From the NCBI GenBank assembly GCA_943704425.1, contig CALSCP010000376.1, positions 11,918-34,488 on the forward strand: DNA of 22,571 nucleotides, written 5' to 3'. This DNA comes from Ministeria vibrans ATCC 50519. Its lineage: Eukaryota; Opisthokonta; Filasterea. The position numbers and the translations under genes are program-made. The stretch's first letter is position 1; each line of letters opens with the position of its first letter. Positions 1-9,594 of the stretch are shown here, in pieces. Below the pieces are notes generated by a model. That model did not search any database. It saw only the letters and a list, made by a program, of their open reading frames with translations, and had not been told where the DNA came from.

Positions 1-1
1 A

Positions 2-2
<1 letters not shown>

Positions 3-87
<85 letters not shown>
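3..87. repeat. (TG)n microsatellite, about 42 units
   Basis: This is an uninterrupted TG run ending in TTTTAG, which serves as the 3' splice site of the exon beginning at 93. The run therefore lies in an intron of the DENN gene, directly against the acceptor. The Cys-Val reading frame across it is an artefact of the repeat. Confidence 0.95.
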
Positions 88-90
<3 letters not shown>

Positions 91-92
91 AG

Positions 93-190
93 TTTCTTGG
101 GAAAGTACAGGAGACTCAGATGTTTGATATATTCATTGAGGAACGCGAGCGTGCATTCGCCGATGGAACCCTTGGTGCCAGTAAGATGCG

Positions 191-257
<67 letters not shown>

Positions 258-374
258 AATGTGTGTGTGTGTGTGTGTGAATAATGTCATTAAAATGTTG
301 TACTTCTCTTAGAACCCTTCGAGTCTGGTCTAATGGTTGCCGAAAAGCGATTGAGTGGTTCGGTGTGGCCATAA
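93..374 (+). CDS. DENN-domain protein, last two exons (5' partial)
   Basis: The proposed structure is join(<93..180, 313..374). Exon A reads in phase from an acceptor TTTTAG at 87-92 and encodes FLGKVQETQMFDIFIEER and then ERAFADGTLGA. This matches the end of DENN domains (the dDENN region, typically FLxxVxxTQMFxxFIxER). It ends at a good donor, GTAAGA, at 181. Exon B follows CTTCTCTTAG at 303-312, restores the frame and stops at TAA 372-374 after a short tail ending in SVWP. DENN proteins are guanine-nucleotide exchange factors for Rab GTPases on membranes. Only about 49 residues are visible, so the subfamily cannot be told. Both introns seen are largely made of TG repeats. The weak points are the short second exon and the lack of upstream sequence. 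Confidence 0.6.
193..279. repeat. (TG)n microsatellite inside the DENN intron
   Basis: There are about 31 TG units (193-255), then a TTTAA break, then about 10 more units (260-279). They lie inside the intron 181-312 and begin only 12 nt after the donor. Confidence 0.92.
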
Positions 375-935
375 AGAACTTGTGTACAATGACAACTATG
401 TTAAGATATTGATAATAACTCCTACTCCAGTACTTCTCCTGACTGCCGACACCCGGAATCAGTTTTAGCGTTTCTTGTAGTTGTTGCCGCTTTTTATGTT
501 CTCGTCGCAGTCAATATAAATATAATTCAACATTCACTTGTGCGTCTATGGGTGCTCCCCGTTCTTGTGACTAGTCTATGAGGGAAGCATTGCATTGCTC
601 TTCATTGTGTTCATTTCTTCTTCCTGAGTAAAATTTTCCCAATAGTCACCATGTATTTCTAATTCCTATTCAAACTGCGATTGCCTCACTGGATAGCGAC
701 GATACAGCACTCTGAACTACCACTGTTCTCCCATGTTACATATAGAGTTTCGGTTGAGTTTGCAAGGCGGCCTGGCGGTGTCTGTGCGTGGTGACTGTAT
801 CATCAAGTGATCATTAATACATGGGTTGTACTGTTGATAATTTATAATATTTATTCACATAATTACTGGACTAGCCCCCCTCCCTCCCCATTCATCCAGC
901 ACCACCACATTGAGACAGCCAGACTGCTGCTTACG
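375..935. other. Intergenic spacer with no gene seen
   Basis: The spacer lies between the DENN stop codon and the TMEM86 start. I see no conserved coding exon or RNA gene. A reading frame beginning at 807 runs into the TMEM86 gene in frame, but residues 1-43 of it are not membrane-protein-like and contain a Pro/His-rich stretch. I treat it as 5' UTR. The stretch presumably holds the 3' UTR of the left gene and the promoter of the right one. Confidence 0.5.
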
Positions 936-1733
936 ATGATGCTCTCTATTGCCATCTCAGCCATGGTGCTGTTTGCGACGCTGCAGTTCCTCGGCTTCCA
1001 CGGCCGCATCCATTTCAACCCCACCACGCACGCCTTTCTCGTCCTCAAGGTCAGCATCTCTGCTTCCCATTCTTCGCCAGAGTTGTATCTCTCACTCGTG
1101 CTGCGGTCAACACGCCCCCGCGCTAGCTCTGTCTTGTCTCTCACTCTCATTTCCGTCGTATCGTTTCTTCTGCAGTGCCTGCCCATCTTTCTTTTGAACC
1201 TGGTCGTCTTCCAGGCGTATGTCGCGCGGCCGGTGCTCTACACGTTGCTAATTGCTGGCGCCCTTGTGTTCTCCATGTTTGGCGACGCCTTTCTCGCTTG
1301 TACGTACAAGGGGTCGTTTTTGCACGGGATGGTTTCATTTGGAGTCGCCCACCTCTTCTACATCTACGCCTTCTCCATTGGCGGCGTGCCCATGCGCTGG
1401 GATCTCATGGTGCTTGCGCTTGGCGTGGGCATTGTCTTCTATGCCTTGATGTACCGCGGCGTCAAGGCAAGCCTCAAGGCTCCCGTGTTTGTGTACATTG
1501 TGCTCCTGGCTCTGATGACTTGGCGCGCCCTCGCGGCCTACGCCCCCGACACCTCCAGCAAGCGGCTTTCGGTGGCGGGTGCGCTCTGCTTTGCCCTCAG
1601 CGACCTCGGCATTGGCCTGGGGCGCTTTGTGCTGCGTGAGCCGGGCGTCGTCACCAAGTCCTTCATCATCGTCTTCTACTATGCCGCCCAGTACCTCGTC
1701 ACTCTCTCTGTTCTTTCCCTCGCCAACGAGTGA
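936..1733 (+). CDS. TMEM86: TMEM86/YhhN-family lysoplasmalogenase-like membrane protein
   Basis: Structure is join(936..1049, 1176..1733), 223 aa. Splicing joins ...FLVLK to CLPIFLLN and restores the KCLPI motif that opens the conserved core of TMEM86 proteins. Other family marks are a Gly-Asp pair in a membrane helix (FSMFGDAFLA, D75), HLFYIYAF, GALCFALSDLGIGLGRF (D181) and VFYYAAQYL near the C-terminus. About seven or eight hydrophobic segments fill the chain, as expected for a polytopic ER or plasma-membrane protein. Family members hydrolyse the vinyl-ether bond of lysoplasmalogens; some homologues are only putative enzymes. The ATG pair at 936/939 gives the usual family length (about 220-240 aa). 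An in-frame ATG at 807 would add 43 unlikely residues. The 126-nt intron is a multiple of three and has no stop codon. Confidence 0.88.
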   Translation: MMLSIAISAMVLFATLQFLGFHGRIHFNPTTHAFLVLKVSISASHSSPELYLSLVLRSTRPRASSVLSLTLISVVSFLLQCLPIFLLNLVVFQAYVARPVLYTLLIAGALVFSMFGDAFLACTYKGSFLHGMVSFGVAHLFYIYAFSIGGVPMRWDLMVLALGVGIVFYALMYRGVKASLKAPVFVYIVLLALMTWRALAAYAPDTSSKRLSVAGALCFALSDLGIGLGRFVLREPGVVTKSFIIVFYYAAQYLVTLSVLSLANE

Positions 1734-1876
1734 GACAGATCACAGACAGCCAGACTGACTCACTTGCGCGTGTCATTGTATACCACTTTTTATTTTGTTC
1801 CAGGTTGGTTGATTCGAAACATCTCATAAGTCGGAGAGTATGCTTGGATTTTTTTTTCATTAATCTTCCTGTTCAT

Positions 1877-1892
1877 AATAAATGTTAATAAA
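1877..1892 (+). terminator. Overlapping poly(A) signals for TMEM86-like gene
   Basis: AATAAA occurs at 1877-1882 and again at 1887-1892, about 145-155 nt after the stop codon, in AT-rich DNA. It is the only strong poly(A) hexamer pair before the next gene. Confidence 0.55.
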
Positions 1893-2296
1893 CTATAAAG
1901 ATTGAAGCGGAACGTTTCTTCTTCTATTTTCCATTTCTCATTTTCTATAATAATTACTCCTCGTAATTACTTTAGAAACATTAGAAACAGAATCAACCAA
2001 CTCACTATTCGTTTGATAATTACTTGAGGACCTTAGTCTCACGACTCTACTAACTCTACACTCTCGTCTCTTATTTGTCTCTAGATTCGTGTCAATTGAT
2101 CATTTGGTATCCGTTAAATTGTTGAAGTCATTGACTGTCAAACTATGTGTGAAACGACAAAAGTTACAAAAAATGATCAATTTTTTTATATCTTCTTAAC
2201 TTCTCATTCTCTCATTCTCTCAAGTCTCAACCATCAGCAATTCAGCATCCTCCGTTCACAAGCCATCCACAGTTTCCACACTCGAGGTTTTGCAGA
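1893..2296. other. Intergenic spacer and probable promoter/5' UTR of the CCCH gene
   Basis: This DNA is AT-rich with T- and TC-rich stretches (around 2160-2225) just upstream of the next ATG. No exon with conserved protein content was seen on either strand. Confidence 0.45.
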
Positions 2297-4850
2297 ATGG
2301 ACGCAGCCGATCTGTCGTTGCTGGGCCTCGATCGTGTCCATTCTGATCACGTCCCATCTCCCATCACGCACACTCGACTCCGGGATGCCCTTCGCGTAAG
2401 CACACCCACCCCTCTGGTGCACACAGCCGCGTGCATGCATCCCCGTGCCCGCGTCTTACTTCGTCTTTGTCGCATGTTGACAGGTGGCTGTCACAATCTC
2501 ACCCGACCCCGACGCTGTCATCCGCGCCTACCATCGCCTCTTTGCTGCCCTGCAAAAGGAACAAGCCGCGGAACGCGCCAAGGCCTCTCGAATCACAAGG
2601 TATGCGTCGTTTTCACAGCGAGAGACAAAAAGACGGGAAAAAAATTAAAAAAAAAAAAAAAGTGTTTCGCTCCTTCCCTCTCGTTCCTTACGCGTTTTCG
2701 CGTGTATCTGAAGCGCAATATACTAACTCCCAACGACCCAACCCGTCTCCGGTGCCGATCAAGCGACTCTGGCGGCGGCGAGCAGAGTGGCGATGAGAGC
2801 GGCATGTCAGACGAGCCGCTGCGCATCGTCGACCCTTGGTTCTCCGACACCAGTCCTGCCGCACGCTCTATTCGTCTAGAAGGCAAAGGAATGGCTTTGC
2901 AGGTGTCACACCTCGCCACCCTTCACACCATCACATTGAAATGGCATTCTTTCGTAGGGTATTCAAACACTGTACAAGCGCAATCCTGAGTCCGTCACGG
3001 ACTCCTCGCACAGCGCCAATGGGTACTGCATAACAATGTACTGCTGTTGCTAAACATCTACTCACCCTCGCTTCCTTGATTTTCTCTCATCCAGCCATAC
3101 TCCTCTTCATCTGGCCGTCTACTTCAACCGAACACCCATTATCACGGTATGAGTTATCCATCGACCCAACCCCCTCACCAATGCACCGCTATATGTGTGT
3201 AGTGGCTCCTGGAACACGGCGCAGCCAAGACTATCCTTCAAGAGAACGCTCTGGGCCAGACGCCCCTCGACTTGGCCCAGCCTGCAAGTGTCAACCACAA
3301 GCTGCTTGTGACTTGCCTTGTTCGCGACCTTGCCCATGCTGAAGAGGCCGTGTCAACAACAGATACAGCGAAGACCAAGAAAAAGGCTACGCCCTCGCGA
3401 AGTTTGTCGCGCCAACAACAGCTACAGCTTAAGCAAGAGGAACGACACAAAGAGGCCATTGTACACTCCCGTCATAGAGCGTCGCTCAACAAGGAAGACA
3501 AGGGAGTGAACCACGACGGTGATGATCTTGAGCATGGCGATAACGACAACAACAACGACAATGGCGACGTTGAGGTTCAATTGGGTTCGCTCACCTTTGA
3601 AGAGATGGCCAGCATGCTAAACGGTCTGGACGAAATCGAAGACTCGCCCTCGCCTGGCTCGTCGCCAACCAGACACGTCCGCTTTGCCGAGCTTCCGCTC
3701 GAGCTGCAACGATCGCAACAACCCCAGCAAAAGTCTAACAAGTCAAAAAAGAAAGGGTCGCACCATCAGGCGTGGCGTCGCGGGCTCACTCACGAAGCGA
3801 CATCGGCTCGTGACCCAGCCTTTGACTCGGCCACCGTCGACACCGCTCCCGAACTTGTCTTTGATGCGGGTCTCGACGACGAAGAAGCCGCCGAGTTGTT
3901 TGGCAACACACTCCAGCCACCGTCGCACCAACACATGCCCAAGAAGAAGAAGAAGAAACACAAGGGCAAGGCAACGTCCAGTTCCTCCACATCAACACCT
4001 GACCCTCCTGTCTCCCTTGACACACTCGCTGCCGCCCCTGTCCAACCCCAGCGCTCGTTGCACGCCCAGTCGCATACACAGCCGCTTGACGATACGTCGC
4101 GTGCTATTGAGTTACAGCGACGCGTGTTAGAACAGAATCAGCGATTCAATGACGAAGGTGACGCGAAACGGCGACGAAAACGACCGCCGCTCGATCGTAG
4201 CCTGGTTGACGAAGAAGTCCTACAGCAGCTCGCCACTGAATTAATTGAGTTGGGCATCTCTCATGAGAATTCTATCAGAGCCCTACTTCGCGCGCACCTC
4301 GACAAGAACGAAGCGGTTAACATAGGGCTTGCCATGTCGGGTCTCAACCTTTATGGTATTGTCGATGACCTTGACAACGACAGCAGCAACGACGGCGATA
4401 ACAGCGACAACGACGACAGCAGCAACAACATCAACAGCAACAACAACAACACTCACAACAACGCAGCCAACGACATTGATGTTGTTGATGAAATGCCCGA
4501 CCTCTTGGACGACAATTTTCACCAACAACAATCACAAGTGCGTCCAGGTGTCATTGCTCCCGAAACCCCCTCGTTCGAGTGGCCTTGGGAATTCATCTAT
4601 AAGCAGTATGAGTTGTCGCGTGCGCGTGTTACCTCTGCTCTTGCACACACACAGCCTTTGTCGTTTGTCAATCTGAATGCCTTTGATGACTCGCGCACGG
4701 CCTCATCGCGCTCGTTGGGTACTACTGTAGATGACGATGTGGGCACCGACTTTAACGACAATGTGGTCGTTAACAGCGCATTGACCCAACACGACCAATA
4801 TTCATTCATGGAGCAACAGTATCTTCAACAGCACCAGTATCAACCACAGC

Positions 4851-4920
<70 letters not shown>

Positions 4921-5450
4921 GCAGTATCAATTTCAACAAATCCAACACACACCACCTCTTCAGCAGCACCATCAACAGCAAGACCAGCGACACTTCCCAG
5001 GTGGGATGAAGTCAAACAGCGGGTCATATCCTCCCTCGTGTCCACCACAAATACCCTCCATGCCCATGTACTACGGTACAGGTGCCTCTTCTCAAATCCC
5101 CTTTCATCAGCCAGTTGAAGCCCCCTCGCCCAACCAGTCTTTCTTCTCCATGCCACCACAACCACATCAGTCGCCACCACCTCCGTCCTACTTGCCCCAA
5201 GACTCCCTCGTCAGTAGCCTTGGCGGTGTTCCTTTCGCAGCACCTTCTCATAGTGACGCCATTCTCCACCCGGCGCCCGCTGCCTCCGTCACAACCTCTT
5301 TCTTTGCGCCACCGCCAGCCAATGTATTGCCTCAGCTGGCGCCCATCAGCGACTCTAATGTCGATCTTGCGCTTTTTAGCATGGAAAACTTGGAGGAGCA
5401 CCAATACAAGAGTGACAGTGATGCTTATGATGAAGAAGACGATGGAGATT

Positions 5451-5487
<37 letters not shown>

Positions 5488-6013
5488 TAATGAAAAGGAA
5501 ACGGAAACGGAGGCGGAAGCGGAAGAAGACAATGGTCATCGACACCACAGTCGAGGGGTCGGGCCGAACGACACTTCAGTTTCCCAAAGTGTCTTAATGC
5601 TGATGGAAATGGGCTTTGAGCTCGACCGGTGTCAGCGTGCGGTGCTCCTCTTCAACGACCTCGGCGACCAAGTGGACTTTTTGTCGGGCGTTATTCCCGA
5701 CCCACTCGCGGCTCTTTCCAGCGACGATCCCAACTTGCGCCATCTCCAGCCAACGGTCGACGAAGTCGCGCCGGGCTGGAACAAAATGAAAAGCGCTCAG
5801 ATCACTGCCGCCCCAGATTCCACACTCTCTTCTTTTTCCGAGGCAAACCTCTCGCACTCTGCCGCCAAAAAGAAGCCCCGCAAGGGTGTACAGGAGTCTG
5901 TCCATCCGTTGCCCCCGCATGTGCGCAACTACAAGACCAAGCTGTGCTGGCGCAACGCCGACGGTCATTGTCCCTACGGTGATAGCTGTGCCTTCATTCA
6001 TGACGATAATTGA
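2297..6013 (+). CDS. Ankyrin-repeat, UBA-like and CCCH zinc-finger protein with polyQ/polyD
   Basis: Structure is join(2297..2395, 2484..2599, 2764..2902, 2958..3022, 3095..3146, 3203..6013), 1093 aa; all five introns are GT-AG and phase-consistent. Splicing restores a clear ankyrin repeat at residues 140-166 (GHTPLHLAVYF then WLLEHGAAK), followed by LGQTPLDLAQ and preceded by a degenerate repeat. Next come a Lys/Gln-rich disordered region with RHVRF (residues 314-318, a possible PP1 docking RVxF motif), a UBA-like segment (about 493-537, LIELGISHENSIRALL), a 26-residue polyQ (706-731), a 12-residue polyD and acidic stretch, a second UBA-like segment (about 950-990, LMEMGFELDRCQRAVL) and a terminal zinc finger. 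The finger is YKTKLC-led with C1072, C1080, C1086 and H1090 (C-x7-C-x5-C-x3-H). CCCH fingers of this type usually bind RNA, and UBA folds bind ubiquitin. A role in regulated mRNA or protein turnover is inference; the whole architecture is not one I recognise. Confidence 0.85.
2720..2763 (+). promoter_or_regulatory. Yeast-like branch site and 3' splice site in CCCH intron 2
   Basis: TACTAAC at 2720-2726 is a perfect strong branch-point consensus. The first AG after it is the acceptor at 2762-2763, and this is the only phase-compatible choice. It supports the exon 3 start at 2764 although the acceptor itself (GATCAAG) lacks a pyrimidine tract. Confidence 0.6.
4847..4924 (+). repeat. CAA-type polyglutamine repeat in coding sequence
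   Basis: There are 26 Gln codons in a row, almost all CAA, with CAG only at the ends. The run is translated in the CCCH gene. The long Leu run on the opposite strand is a shadow of it. Confidence 0.95.
5453..5488 (+). repeat. GAC repeat encoding polyaspartate
   Basis: Eleven GAC codons plus one GAT give 12 Asp in a row. They are flanked by Glu/Asp-rich sequence in the CCCH protein and form a strongly acidic segment before the second UBA-like domain. Confidence 0.93.
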
Positions 6014-6156
6014 CATGATTGCTCATTAAAACAAACTTTCTCATCGTCGTCAATTACTCTTACGTCGCACTATTAATTATTAATAATAATTTCGGTTTGT
6101 TTTTCTTTCACGCTTTTACAAACTATCATTCATTTCTTCTTTCATTCACTCGCACA

Positions 6157-8494
6157 CTACAAGTCAGAATGAAACATGATGACGATCAGACCTGATATGA
6201 CACTCTCAATGAGGCGTTGCTCGGAGACGAGATAGTGCGCAATGGCAGCGTACTCAGGATGCGCACGCGCCTGGTCGGGCTCACTAAGACGCGGCAAATT
6301 GTCGCGATTGAACTGTTTCAGGCGACGCAACTGAGTTTCAAGTCGCCTCTGCAAGTGATCGCGAGCGGCCGCGTCCGTCGATACTGCATGAACAACACGA
6401 AGCACCTGCAACAGGGCCACTGGCACGTCTTGGCCGGGCGTCATACACGACAAGTACGGATGGCTACTCGGGGTGTTCTTCAAGAGTGACGCAAGCGACG
6501 CACGATGGTCAGCTTGGGGAATGTCAACGGCAAGCGGATAGCAGTCGTGAGCATTCTGGCGCGAATCCAGAACAAAACCGTGGTACAAAAAGTACACGTA
6601 GTTCGGCTGACCGTAGTTCTCGTGCAGGAAGTCGCCAGTTGAATAGGCACGTGCGGCGTGCGTGACGGCATTGGCAACGTGTGCATGTGTTCGGTGGACA
6701 CGTTGCGCGCGGCCCACCTCAGCACCCCCGCAGTTGATCATGTCCAGCAAGGGTACGAGATTACGAGTGCCGTTGAACCAGATGGAGCGAGTGTCAACAA
6801 TGGCGTGCGCCCAAAGAACACTGTCGCGGTTGACACGGTTTGACGGGAACACTTTGGGGTAGCGTCGAAAGGCAACCGATTCGAGTGTGGACGCACGATT
6901 GCGAATGGCCGTGCGGTCGCGCAGCAGCTGTGCGTACACGGCTGTCTCACGCAAGAGGGTCACGGAAGACTCGGGAAACAGCGAGGGTATCTGCTGACGC
7001 AGCTCGCGCATCGTCGGCAACGTTGCAAGGTAAGGCCAATAGTGGGACGCGTGATGCGCCACAAACTTTTCGTGCACTAGAAAAAGCAGAAGTTTCTCAA
7101 GATCGCCTCCTTTGCCATGGGCAGAGTCAATCTCGTGGAGCAGTGGACCAATGGATGGCGCAAGCATGGCACTGGCACTCGACATAATGATGCCCTTGGG
7201 CACCGACAGATAGGGCTCTTCAAGCGCAACCGACGACGTCAGCTGCGTTCCGAGTCGCATTCCGGGCTCTTCTCGCACCGTGAGCTTGTTGAGCACACAT
7301 CCGTTGGTCGTCATCCACTCAATCATACGCTCCGCACGCATCACAGCCGACCCACGTATTGCGCCCTCCTTCTTCTTCTTTGTCCTTGACGCCGACTCCT
7401 TCTTCGTCGTCGTCTTCGTCTCGGTCTTCTTCGTCTTCCTTGTTGTCGTGGTCTGGTCCAAAAGAGATGCGCCAAGTTGCGCAAACAGCACGCGGTAGTG
7501 GCGACTGTACTCTTGGGCAAGCGCGTAGGCGGAGCGCTGCGGCTCGTCGACAAGGAGGATGGGCGGAGGCGTGTGCTGCGAAGAGCGCGTCGGCGACACA
7601 GTCGAAAGAAACGTGGCAATGGTTGCGCGGGTGAGGGTGGCATTGCGCGCGGGGGCGTAGGGACAGTGCGTAGGATCAAAGAAGGCAGAGGCAAGTAGAG
7701 AGGCAGATTCCCCTTGCTGATGCTGGGTGGCAATTGATTCCAAATGGCGCACGCACAAGGCGGAGGGATCAAAACGAGAAGGGTGCGCCAGAAGAGAGGC
7801 AAAGACGTCGAGTGAGGCGGGAAGGGGCGAGTCGGAGCGCAGACAGAGCGAGCGGGGCACACTCAGTCGCTCAAGCAGATCAACAGAGATGCGCGACGCC
7901 GCCTGTGGAAATGCCGACAGATCGACATCGACACAGTCAAACGGATTGTCCTCCACAACAAAGCCATGAAATAGTGCATAAACTACATTGCTGTTATCCT
8001 GAAATTGGAGAAAAATATAGTATAAAGAAAGAACAGAAAGATAAAAACCACGATGACACAAGCAAAGGGTTAGGGTTATCTAGATCCCTTCACTCTTACG
8101 CCGTAATCTTCAAATATTTCTTGGTTAACGTTGGTGTCGCGATCGGAACGCACGACAAAGCGGTTGTCGGAAGTGATCTGATGGGTGAGGGTGAAGGCGG
8201 CGCCGGACGACGAGTCACGCCTCACGCCACTGTTGGCATGGTTGAACATGCCGGCAAACGGAACGAGATACCTAGTGACATGTTCTCTTAATATATTTGC
8301 GTTTTCTTGCACAGATCAGATCGCACACACACACATCACAAACTTCATCTCGCGCAAGCAATACATCGCAATTTGACTCTCAATCCACGCGCATACTCTA
8401 CTACACAAACCAGATTGCACACACACACACACACACACACACGCACGCAAACACGCAAACACACACACACACAAGACAAAGACACACACACACA

Positions 8495-8587
<93 letters not shown>

Positions 8588-8621
8588 GCAAACACACAAA
8601 CACACACACACACAAGACAAA

Positions 8622-8675
<54 letters not shown>

Positions 8676-9594
8676 TACACACACAGGCACACATACACAC
8701 ACACACACACACACACATACATACATACACACACAGGCACACATACACACACACACACACACATGTACCACTAACATAATCTTGCGCATCGAAAACGACA
8801 CGCAAATCAAATATCAATATAATAATACTCTAATCAAACGGCACACAACTCCCATCGCGAGAGTCTTTCAGGCACAAAACAAAATTAAAAACTACCGGAC
8901 TTACTTGACGCCTTTCAGAGTGATGGCTCGTGACGCAACAATGTTCATGCCCCAGGCAAAAAGAGACTCCAGCGATGGGTAGAGCCCGTCCGTCACTAGA
9001 GGATTCTTCTTGGCGACCCGTCGTAGCACCTTAAGAGCCGCGCCACTCGCCTTTTCGCGTCGGCTGCGCTCTGTACTGATCCGCTTCAACAACCGAGCGT
9101 CCGGCAGAACTTTTCGCAGGAGGGCGTCGGGGAGCGCCAGCAGCGACGGGACGTGGCTGGGCAGCACTGCCAGGTACGGCGCAAATGCAGACTGCTCTGC
9201 ACCCATCAGCAGCTGCGTCGCAAGGAACGTGGCAATGACAACGTCGTCTGCGACTGCCGCATCCAGCGTCGCGACGTGGCGGTCGCGTTGACGCGCAGTC
9301 GACGCCGACACAACGTGCGACAGTGGCATTGAGACAAGTTCGTCCATCGACGCCACCTTGCTCGTCGCCACGACGCCTGTTCCATACGACGCATTGTGCG
9401 ATAGTCGAACAGGCCCCAGACGGCCGCCTACGCTCTCGATCCACCTAAGCCAAGGCGAAAGAATGGGTGAAACATCCACTCGCAATTGACAAACGGCCGT
9501 ACGACACAAACTGAGCGATCTGATCGGTTTCTGTCCCTTCAACAAGTGCACTGTAGATGGTCACAAGAGAGACAGCATAGATCAAGAGACGCAT
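6157..9594 (-). CDS. Tandem double SET-domain protein (LSMT/SETD type) with signal peptide
   Basis: Structure is complement(join(6157..7998, 8100..8271, 8905..9444, 9506..9594)), 880 aa. Exon 1 starts at an ATG (9594) and encodes MRLLIYAVSLVTIYSALVEG, a convincing signal peptide or anchor. Its donor may instead be three bases further on (exon end 9503), adding one Ser. SET unit 1 (about 30-290) has YGTGVVATSKV (cofactor GxG), splice-restored KYLVPFAGMFNHANSG (N220-H221), EDYG (Y266) and YGDNSNVVYALFHGF. A Rubisco-LSMT substrate-binding-like helical region follows. After a Lys-rich linker (about 449-480), SET unit 2 (about 487-750) has LSVPKGIIM, LVPLLDMINCGG (N689-C690 in place of Asn-His), ENYG (Y729) and YVYFLYHGF, then a second substrate-binding-like region ending YLVSEQRLIESVI. 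Known relatives methylate lysine or histidine on non-histone proteins. Unit 1 looks catalytic and unit 2 degenerate. Secretory location is inferred from exon 1. Confidence 0.85.
8418..8763. repeat. Compound CA/GT microsatellite array in SET intron
   Basis: About 345 nt of mostly CA on the plus strand (GT on the gene's sense strand) fills over half of the 633-nt intron 8272-8904. It contains internal duplications. A 43-nt block with one difference occurs at 8441-8483 and 8582-8624. A 30-nt block with CATACATA and CAGGCACACATA occurs at 8671-8700 and 8721-8750 (period 50). Cys-Val and His-Thr frames here are artefacts. Confidence 0.93.

Noticed and set aside
4-312. Cys-Val repeat open frame
   Set aside because: It is a by-product of the TG microsatellite. 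The real exon inside it (93-180) reads in another frame with a conserved DENN motif.
807-935. Upstream in-frame ATG of the TMEM86-like gene
   Set aside because: It would add 43 residues unlike any family N-terminus; the start at 936 gives the expected length and first helix.
4802-5180. Leu-rich and Val-rich minus-strand frames that look like membrane segments
   Set aside because: They are antisense shadows of the CAA polyglutamine tract of the CCCH gene.
7341-7862. Arg-rich minus-strand frame, and plus-strand frames at 7280-7700
   Set aside because: They overlap the Lys-rich linker and SET-protein coding sequence in other frames and show no family motif.
8066-8078. GGGTTAGGGTTA, telomere-like repeat
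   Set aside because: There are only about two TTAGGG units, inside a 101-nt intron of the SET gene. This is too short to call an interstitial telomere.
8418-8763. CRISPR-like or minisatellite array
   Set aside because: The repeated blocks are simple-sequence derivatives without unique spacers, in an intron of a eukaryotic gene.
8297-8817. His-Thr and Cys-Val repeat open frames on both strands
   Set aside because: They lie over an intronic CA/GT array in the SET gene, with no other coding signal.
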